Position numbers and translations under genes: made by a program
Shown here: piece by piece, positions 57,129-64,000 of the stretch
How the letters are laid out: each line of letters begins with the position of its first letter
How positions within the stretch are numbered: the first letter of the stretch is position 1
Notes under the pieces: generated by a model
What the model was told of the DNA's origin: nothing
The model's database searches: none
Seen by the model: the letters and a program-made list of their open reading frames with translations, nothing else
Source of the DNA: Mycogone perniciosa
Lineage: Eukaryota; Ascomycota; Sordariomycetes; Hypocreales; Hypocreaceae
Direction: 5' to 3'
Assembly (NCBI GenBank): GCA_025331125.1
Contig: JAOALB010000057.1
Coordinates: forward strand, 124,001 to 188,000
Length of the DNA stretch: 64,000 bases

Positions 57129-57698
57129 ATGCCCGACGAACTCCTCCAGTGTATCCTTTTCATCGCGTTTCCCCTATGCATCGCTCTCTTCTGCGCGTTG
57201 GGGCTGGCCTTGGTCAGAATCCTGCGCGAACTCCGGTCTATCGAGGAAGACAAAGAACTAGCCAGACAACGAGCTGAAGATCGGCACTACGGGACGTTTG
57301 GAGGGAACTACGATGGCGCGGCGGATCAGCGAATTCCCATCTCTCGACCCTCATTCTCCCGCCCCCTGAAGCCAAAGGGAAAGGCCAGGATGGGTGCAGT
57401 CAAGAAAGTCGTCCCTATTAAAGTCCCCCAGAAAAGACGATATGCCAATCCGGAATACGACGAGAGCGCATTGGATTTTTTGAGCATGGCACGGGAGGAG
57501 AGGAGGTGTGGAATGCTGGATTCATCGCCTAGGACTCTGGAGGGGGGTGTGAGTTCCGATGAAGAGAGGGAGAGGCTGTCGACGACGTCGAGTATGGTTG
57601 TGCAGGTGCCAGTGAGGGAGAGGGTGATGAAGGATGGAAAGCCCGAGGTCAAGGGAAATGGGGAGAGTGAGGACGTGGTGTTTGAGATGGATGCGTGA
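57129..57698 (+). CDS. Small single-pass membrane protein of unknown function
   Basis: Intronless, 189 residues from ATG 57129; the frame is open a little further upstream but without an ATG. One hydrophobic helix spans residues 5-32 (ILFIAFPLCIALFCALGLAL). The rest is hydrophilic: a basic middle (KPKGKARMGAVKKVVPIKV), YDESALDFLSMAREERR, and an acidic Ser-rich C-terminus ending EDVVFEMDA. With the helix at the very N-terminus, the body is probably cytosolic. I do not recognise the family. Its 3' end lies 0.25 kb from the convergent 5'-nucleotidase gene. Confidence 0.65.
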   Translation: MPDELLQCILFIAFPLCIALFCALGLALVRILRELRSIEEDKELARQRAEDRHYGTFGGNYDGAADQRIPISRPSFSRPLKPKGKARMGAVKKVVPIKVPQKRRYANPEYDESALDFLSMAREERRCGMLDSSPRTLEGGVSSDEERERLSTTSSMVVQVPVRERVMKDGKPEVKGNGESEDVVFEMDA

Positions 57699-57949
57699 GA
57701 GTGGTTGGTGGATGGATAGACTTGAGATAGGTACCCAGCCATGATGCGTTGTAAGCTGATAGAGACTCGGGATAACTGATGCCCATAATATGAAGTTTTG
57801 CTAGACTCTCGAGACACTATATATATACACAGCCGGGACCTACATGTGAATGTCAATAGCAATAGTTACATAGCTCGTCTCCTTATAGGCCTTGATCTAT
57901 AAACACATAATCATTTCTTAAGCCATCAAAACATACCCACACGACCATC

Positions 57950-59680
57950 TCATCCCTGGAACGCTCTGCGCCGACGACACCTCGGAATCTGCCTATCCGT
58001 CGCAGCAACCCTCGTCTCCAGCGCATTCTCCAACGGCGTGTGCGCCTTGATATAGTCCACCAGCACCTCATCCAACGAATTCAGCGTGATGTAATCCGAC
58101 GTCCTCGGAAACATGTTATCCCCCCCACCAGCCAGGAAATCCACCGTCACCACACGGTACGTCTTCTTCTCGTCGAGTCGCTTACCACCAATCTTAACAT
58201 CAATAAGCATCGAGCCAGGCGCGTTGGCGGGGTTGAACTCGATGGACATGCCCTTGGAGACTTGGAACCAGGAGCTGAGTCTCGCGCCGTTGAATTGGTT
58301 CACTCTGGAGACGCAGCCCTCGAGAATTTTGCGGAGGTCGGCGCCTGAGTAGGTCAGTTCCACGACGGCGTTGCCGAATGGGAATGAGGTGAGCACTGCT
58401 CCGCGGGTGATGTTCCCGGCGTCAATGGTTGCTCTGATGCCACCTGCGTTGGTGAGTGCAAAGCTCGGCCGCTGGTCCTCTGGGAGATCCTTGGTTATGT
58501 TCAAGCGGTACTCGAGCATTGAGTCGGCGATGACCTCGCCGAGAAGGCAGTCGCCTCGTTGGCAGGTCGTCTGATCAAGAACATTCTTCGTCGTTCCGAT
58601 GACTTGGCCAGCATACTCCTCAAAAGGTCCGCGCCAGGCCTTGATCTTGGCTTGCAGCGCGGGCTCCGGCTCCGTCGTGTTGTCCATGTGGATGGGCGCG
58701 CCATGGTAGGCCAGGGCTTTGCCGTTGGAGTCGAAGGTCAGGTCGATGGAGCCGATGTACTCGCCCCAGCGGAAGGACGTCACGACGAAGACTTCATTCC
58801 CGGCGAGGTCCTTGACGATGGTTGGGTATTTGCCCTCCGCGCCGGCCATGTCGCCGAGGAGAGTGTGGCTGTGGCCGCCGATGATGAGGGACAGACCCTC
58901 GGTCTGGGCGGCGAGTTGCTGGTCGACGTCATAGCCGATATGCGTAAGGGCGACGATGCGTCTGACATTAGTGGTGTTGCGGATCTCGTAAATGGCCTTT
59001 TGGACCTCCTGAACCGGGTCGAAGAACTTGGTCAGAGGGCCGACATTCGAAATCGATGGCGTCGAAGGGGTAGTCACGCCAATGACTGCAAGATCGTGCT
59101 TCTTGAAGATATGGTAGTTCTTGATCGTGCTGTTCAGGCCCTCATACTCGCTCTTGACATTGCACGACACAACAGGGAAGGTCAAGTTCTTCAAAAAGGC
59201 GCCGAGCTTCTCATCGCCGCCGTCCCACTCATGATTCCCCAGGGTCATGGCGTCAAACTTGAGATTGTTGATGGTCTCGGCGATTTTCTCCCCGCCATAG
59301 AAACTGTAGAACAAAGTGCCTTGGAATTCGTCGCCGGCGTTGAGCCACAGGTGGTCTGGGTGTTGGGCTCGGAGCTCGTCGACTTTGGTCTTGATGCGCG
59401 CGTAGCCGCCGAAGCAGCCCTTTGTTGGATCTTTGCAGTCGGTGCCGGCTTTGACGAACTGGTCCAGATGGGCGTGGACGTCATTGACGTGGAAGAAGGC
59501 TGCGATTGTGAGTCAACGATGAACGAACAGGTGGGTGGTGGAGGAGTGGTTTTGCGCACACATGTTGTAGTGGCCATCAGCGTCAATGAAGCGCTTGGTG
59601 AGCCGTCTGCTATACAAGACATCGTCTGCGACAGCAGAGCCAGCGGCCGTGAGGGCAGCCAGCACAATGGAAGTCTTCAT
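57950..59680 (-). CDS. Secreted 5'-nucleotidase / UshA-type metallophosphoesterase
   Basis: Two exons on the minus strand, 59680-59560 and 59499-57950, joined by a 60-base GTGCGC...CGCAG intron, 556 residues. Exon 1 encodes a signal peptide (MKTSIVLAALTAAGSAVADD). The calcineurin-like metallophosphatase domain shows FFHVNDVHAHLD, LNAGDEFQGT, LGNHEWDGGDE and the double His of IIGGHSHT. The 5'-nucleotidase C-terminal domain has ALTNAGGIRATI, TSFPFGN and DFLAGGGDNMF. The enzyme hydrolyses extracellular nucleotides such as AMP to nucleoside and phosphate using two metal ions. No hydrophobic C-terminus is present, so it is likely soluble rather than GPI-anchored. A CACGTGGG box lies 248 bases upstream of the start, and an alkaline phosphatase is transcribed divergently. 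Confidence 0.93.
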
Positions 59681-59928
59681 TTTGCCCTTGTGAGTCCTGA
59701 GCTTCCAATTGCTTTTTCAATTGGCCCCGATAGGCGATTCCACAGGCAAACCAGAAGAACAGGTCGTAAGAAGTAGTCAATGTCGCGATTTAAATTTCGT
59801 GCTGCCATACTCCGTACACTAACGAGACCGCGCCGCCAGCCGTTGCACGACGCTATCTCGCATCTTCTCGCATATTTTTTCCTCTTTGGCGGCATCATTA
59901 TCGCAACCAAGGATTAGATGCCAAGCGG

Positions 59929-59936
59929 CACGTGGG
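59929..59936 (+). promoter_or_regulatory. CACGTGGG, PHO4/NUC-1-type phosphate-response box
   Basis: The octamer CACGTGGG matches the high-affinity site of the bHLH phosphate regulator Pho4 of yeast (NUC-1 of Neurospora, PalcA/PhoB-type factors of Aspergillus). It lies 249 bases before the start of a secreted 5'-nucleotidase and in the region shared with an alkaline phosphatase, genes of exactly the kind this regulator controls. Binding is inferred. Confidence 0.5.
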
Positions 59937-61412
59937 GATGGCAGTTGGCGTATCACCAAAGGCAATGCTGACACGAGGTGATAGAGCTAGCCTAGCCAAT
60001 GGGTTGATCAAGTGCCCTGGCATAGCCAGCCGATGGCAGTGATGGGATTCCAGACCCAGACCCTAGCAATCAGTCTTTAATATTCACGTAATAATAAACA
60101 CTGCGGGCGAACTGGGCATGCAAGCGGGCGTATGTATGTGCGAAGTGCGGATCAAGCCCTCATCAGTGCTGTGCAGATTTCAGCCCCAGACCCGCAATCC
60201 AGTACACAGATGCTTGGCAATGGAGAGCTTGCGGACTTCGCCGACCGAGATGCCTATTCAGGACATGGTCCTATGCTGTACTCCGTACGAATCCTCCATC
60301 GGGCCCTTGTACGGAGTGCATAGGAATCCTTTTGTCGGACAGTGCCGGGAGAATGGCTTGGAGATGATTGCCGCCAAGAGGATGGTCGTGAGGTAAGTCG
60401 TAGTATGGCTGAGATAGATGGATGGCCAGGCATTCAGGCAGTCAACGAGTCTCTGAGACGGTAATCATCCAGGATGAAGGAAGTTGACAAGTACAGAAAT
60501 TGAGTCGGATGTCAAAAACGGACCATTGCCCACTAAGTTGTGCTTAAAAATAAGCATATTTCGTACTCGTATTTCAGTTGGTGGCTCGGCAAGCGTAAAC
60601 TATTATGTACTCGTGCAACTTCTCCAAGAGTTCAGGTGGGGGAAATGGATCAACTGCTGCGCTTATATATATATTCATGGATGTCTTTTTCCTTTTAGTA
60701 ATGCTGGAACTTGGCATATGTCATCATGGATCATGTATCTAATGCCTCAACTTGGATACACCTGGTATTAGTCGCAGTTGCATAATTATGCCACCCACCA
60801 GCTCGTGGCTTCTTCATGATGCGTCCCTGATTCACCGTGGCAGCCACTTTCCTGGGCACTTAGGGCCAGATTAACGAATCATGATTTCAAGACTCTAGCT
60901 AGCGTTCGGCATATGGATCCTTGATCTTTTCGGCTTGTTCTATTTAACCTCTAGTACTTCGTAGACGGCTAGGTACTACTGCCGAGGCTTACGCCAAGAT
61001 GCCTCCAAAATGTGACGATCCATTTATACCTTACAACACCAATCATCTGCCGCAGTCTTCATAATAGGGCATAAGTGCCGCATCAATGAAGCATGCACGT
61101 ACGTTACAATGTCTTGGGGTGACCAATATCTGCAAATCTGCGAATGCCACGGAGCGGTAAGACATGTTCAACCAATAGTCATATTGTTTAGAGTACTGCA
61201 TATCCCTCAACAGATCCATCGACAGGCATCGTCTTGGCCTTGTATTGCGTGTCACTCAATCACTATTGGTGGCCGTACCTGCATCAAGGATAATTCGAGA
61301 TCCATCATTCCCCATGGGGACCTCACCGTTGCAGGATGACTCTGGGGTAACATGTCGGATACCGTAAGCCAAACGAGGCCAGTAGGGGTTGGCTGGATTG
61401 AAGAACAGATAT

Positions 61413-61420
61413 TATAAATA
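61413..61420 (+). promoter_or_regulatory. TATA box of the alkaline phosphatase gene
   Basis: TATAAATA lies 73-80 bases before the ATG at 61493, the expected distance for a fungal core promoter with a short leader. Confidence 0.55.
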
Positions 61421-61492
61421 GCCTACATCATCTTCCATTTGATCAAAATTTTCCGTTCAGAGACACAATTCCGAGTGCTCCCCGCCATCAGC

Positions 61493-63198
61493 ATGCGTTT
61501 ACAAGCGTTCTCTCTCGCCGCGGCGAGCATTCTCCTCCATGAGTCCGTTCCCAAGGTCGACGCGACTCACCCTGCCGTCAAAAACTTCATCTATGTAGTT
61601 CCTGACGGCTTCGGTATCGCGTCTCAGGTCCTGGGACGCGACTATTATAACCTTGTCAACGGACAAGGTACCGTTGCCCGACCCAACTCCGCCCAGATCG
61701 GGGCCGATTCTATGGTATGGGATGAACGAGCCTACAGGCCTTTCTAATGAAATGGCCCAACAAAATCACACAAGGAATAGAAGGCATTGTAGTGGCTGAC
61801 GACGTGAACAGGTCATTGGCACTGTTCGAACACAATCCTCCGACGCTCTGATCACCGATTCTGCTGCTTCTGCCACAGCCTTTGCATGTGGCATCAAGAC
61901 ATACAACGGAGGTAAATTTATCTTGTGAATGCTATAACAGATACTCTGAACTGAACCCATTTCTTCTTCTAACAGCCATTGGCGTCGACAACGATGGCAA
62001 GCCTGTCGGGTCTATCCTCGAGGCTGCTCACCTCGCTGGCTACAAAACTGGACTGGTAGTAACCTCGCGCATTACCCATGCCACTCCCGGAGGCTATAGC
62101 GCCCACGTCCTCCACCGCGACTCGGAGAACGAGATTGCTTCACATCAGATCGGTCATACCCATCCATTGGGCTCTGTCGTCGATCTAGTCATGGGCGGCG
62201 GTCGCCAGCACTATCTCCCTACCAGCAAAGGTGGCAAGCGCCGTGATGACATCGACCTCATCAGCTGGGCAAAGGGCAAGGGGTATACATACGCCGAGAA
62301 CAAGGCTGAACTTAACAAGCAGACTGGGAACGGCAAGCTCCCTTTGCCTTTTCTCAGCCTGTTTGCGTCTAACCATTTGGCCTATGAACTCGACCGCAAT
62401 CCCGAAAAGGAGCCCTCGCTTCTCGAAATGGTCAAGGTTGCTCTGTCAACTCTCGAAGCTGCCACGGCCAATTCCCACAAAGGCTACTTCATCATGATCG
62501 AAGCATCTCGTGTTGATCATGCCGCCCACGACAACGATGCTGCTGCCCACGTCCACGAGGTTCTCATGTACAACAGCGTCATGGCATATGTCAAGGACTT
62601 CATCAGCAAGCATCCTAATACCCAGATGCTTTCCGCTGCCGATCATGAGACAGGCGGTCTCACTCTCATGGGTAACTACAACCCGACCGTCTTGAAGAAG
62701 GCACAGCACTCGGGAGAGTACCTGATGGACTTGTTCTCCAAATACAAGGGCGACAAAGGGGCATACCTCAGGGACCATATTTTGCCTCAATACGGCCTCA
62801 CCAACTCCACTGACGCTGACGTTAACTCATTTCTTTCTATATTGGAAAGCGAGGGCGACAAAGTCATGGCTAGGGCAATTGTCCACACCCTGAGTGCAGA
62901 GGGTGGTCTTCACTGGTCAACTGGCGGACACACAGCCGCCGATGTGCTCCTCCACGGCTTCGCTGTGGGTCATCAGTACGATGAGATGAAGCGCCTCATT
63001 GGCTCTAACCAGAACAACATCAACTTGCCCAAATACATCGAGAAAGTCATGGGTCTCAACATGGCCAAAGTGACGGATGCGCTGCGCAAGAATGGTGTTG
63101 ACTGGATAGAGCAGAAGAGACCGGACGCTGTCAAGCGAGATGTCTATCACGGGGGGCATGTGGGAGGAACTTGGATGCAAATGGGCGGATTATATTAA
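61493..63198 (+). CDS. Secreted alkaline phosphatase
   Basis: Three exons, 61493-61714, 61812-61911 and 61976-63198, 514 residues. The ATG 54 bases inside the open frame was chosen because it begins the signal peptide (MRLQAFSLAAASILLHESV). Alkaline phosphatase motifs are IYVVPDGFG (metal-binding Asp), LITDSAASATAFACG with the phosphorylated Ser at about residue 91, TSRITHATPGGYSAHV, FIMIEASRVDHAAHDND with metal ligands, LSAADHETGG, and the late HWSTGGHTAADV His. All expected metal ligands are visible. The enzyme releases phosphate from monoesters outside the cell or in the vacuole. Acceptors TAACAG and AACAG keep the reading frame. It is divergent from a 5'-nucleotidase across a region with a PHO4-type box, suggesting co-induction under phosphate limitation. 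Confidence 0.94.
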
Positions 63199-63359
63199 GC
63201 AAGCACAATGTTATGTACAGTCTAACAATTAATATGTCCTCATGAGAATCTTGACGGCCAAGTTAATACCTTTAACACAAAGGCACCTCACGTCTTATCG
63301 TTGACCCCCCGCTGGGAACACTCATCCATGCGAAATCATCGTGTTCCAATATCCACTAC

Positions 63360-64000
63360 TCATGTTAATTCGGAGGGCTCTTCGATGTCCTCCCTGTACG
63401 GGGCTTGGGAACCTACTTGAAGATTTGCCGACAATTGACTTGCCTGCGATGCGCTCATATGCCGGCTCCATGAGCGCGTCACTCTCCCACTAGCTGATCT
63501 GTCACCAGCTCGACTTTGTGAGCGTGTTACTCTGTGTCTAGTAGCCAAGTTTGGCTGGCGCTAAGAGGGTCTCCGATTAGCACCACCGGCACGAGAGGAG
63601 AGGCCAACATCAGGATGTTGGACAGGGGCAGGGTGTGTATTTACCTGGATGCAATCAAGGACTTTTTCGCTGGGATAATACGCCATCATAGCGGTGGCAG
63701 TGGGAGGTGGACGAAGCGGAGGTGGAATACTCCGTGTTGCCAAAGTCTTTTTAATGCGGCGAGGAGGAGGAAGATCCAGAAGATCCTCGCTCAATCCAAA
63801 CAACGGCTCCAGAGGCTCAGGGCACCATGTCATAGTATCATGCGTGGTCCTCATCACCTTGCTGTTGTTATTCTTCCGTCTCATGTGGTGTTGGACAAAT
63901 GTGTGCGAAAAGCCCTGGCTTCCCATGAACTGGTTCGGTCTGCCATTGGTGCTGTAAAGGCTGGGCTCTTCATTGGATTGCGGAGGATCTGAGAAAGAAT
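63360..64000 (-). CDS. Hypothetical protein with Pro-rich and RS-repeat C-terminus (3' part of gene)
   Basis: Two exons are visible on the minus strand: one running in from the right edge down to 63645, and 63560-63360, joined by an 84-base GTAAAT...TTAG intron with a TGCTAAT branch site. The partial protein has a Ser/Asn/Gln-rich stretch, PLFGLSEDLLDLPPPRRIKK, IPPPLRPPPTATAMM, and an Arg/Ser repeat tail (VTRSQSRAGDRSASG, VTRSWSR) ending EDIEEPSELT. It looks disordered and possibly nuclear because of the RS-like repeat. No domain is recognised and the N-terminus lies outside the window, so no function is given. Confidence 0.6.

Larger units (their letters stand above)
59681..61492. other. Divergent promoter region between two phosphatase genes
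   Basis: About 1.8 kb separating the 5'-nucleotidase (minus) and alkaline phosphatase (plus) start codons. It carries CACGTGGG at 59929-59936, TACTCCGTA copies at 59808 and 60279, and TATAAATA at 61413-61420. No coding frame in it has support. Confidence 0.55.

Noticed and set aside
58559..59776. A 405-codon open frame on the plus strand
   Set aside because: It is exactly antisense to the strongly supported 5'-nucleotidase and arises from codon bias of that gene; it has no recognisable domain.
1..64000. Secondary-metabolite gene cluster
   Set aside because: A Zn2Cys6 regulator, a transporter, an oxidoreductase and an aldo/keto reductase are present but scattered, and no polyketide synthase, peptide synthetase, terpene synthase or prenyltransferase is visible.
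1..64000. tRNA, rRNA or CRISPR features
   Set aside because: I scanned for T-loop words with matching acceptor stems and for regularly spaced repeats and found none convincing; a tRNA covariance search would be decisive.

Overview
The window is nuclear DNA of a filamentous ascomycete, most likely of the Eurotiomycetes (Aspergillus/Penicillium-like). Supporting signs are short introns of about 50-80 bases with GT(A/G)NGT donors and CTAAC/CTGAC-type branch sites, intron-rich monocistronic genes on both strands, and fungal families: Zn2Cys6 activator, CFEM/GPI protein, GH128 and GH5 glucanases, DAL5-type permease, vacuolar M28 protease. The order assignment is inference. No CRISPR array, rRNA gene, bacterial operon or polyketide/peptide synthase cluster was seen.

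Layout. 1-7.2 kb: the 3' end of an adenosine/adenine deaminase gene, a divergent pair of secreted beta-glucanases (GH128 and GH5) and a Zn2Cys6 regulator. 7.2-19.2 kb: a gene-poor stretch, the branchpoint-binding splicing factor (SF1/BBP), a frame-broken Mutator-like (MULE/FAR1) transposase, a Cys-rich secreted protein, a small Cys-motif gene and an APH-like kinase. 19.6-22.5 kb: a block of decay, with a relic of a fungal F-box-type gene and an RBR (RING-IBR-RING) ubiquitin ligase that has no visible start codon and a stop (or a 33-base intron) just before the RING. 25.7-36.2 kb: phospholipase B, a Gfo/Idh/MocA oxidoreductase with a GC-AG intron, a 5.4 kb gene-free gap and a CFEM protein. 38.5-52.3 kb: an internally deleted amidase relic, a lipid-droplet hydrolase, an aldo/keto reductase fused to an unrecognised N-terminal domain and apparently lacking its catalytic His, the vacuolar M28 protease, a mitochondrial NAD(H) kinase and a lysophospholipid acyltransferase. 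55-64 kb: a DAL5-family transporter, a small membrane protein, a secreted 5'-nucleotidase and an alkaline phosphatase transcribed divergently, and the 3' part of an RS-rich hypothetical gene.

Themes. Two divergent pairs look functionally matched: the wall glucanases around 1.9-3.3 kb, and the phosphate-releasing 5'-nucleotidase and alkaline phosphatase at 58-63 kb, whose shared intergenic region carries a PHO4/NUC-1-type CACGTGGG box. A short palindromic word, TACTCCGTA/TACGGAGTA, recurs at least 23 times, nearly always between genes; about half an occurrence is expected by chance. All exon models were built by eye from frames and splice signals and have not been tested against transcripts or database searches.
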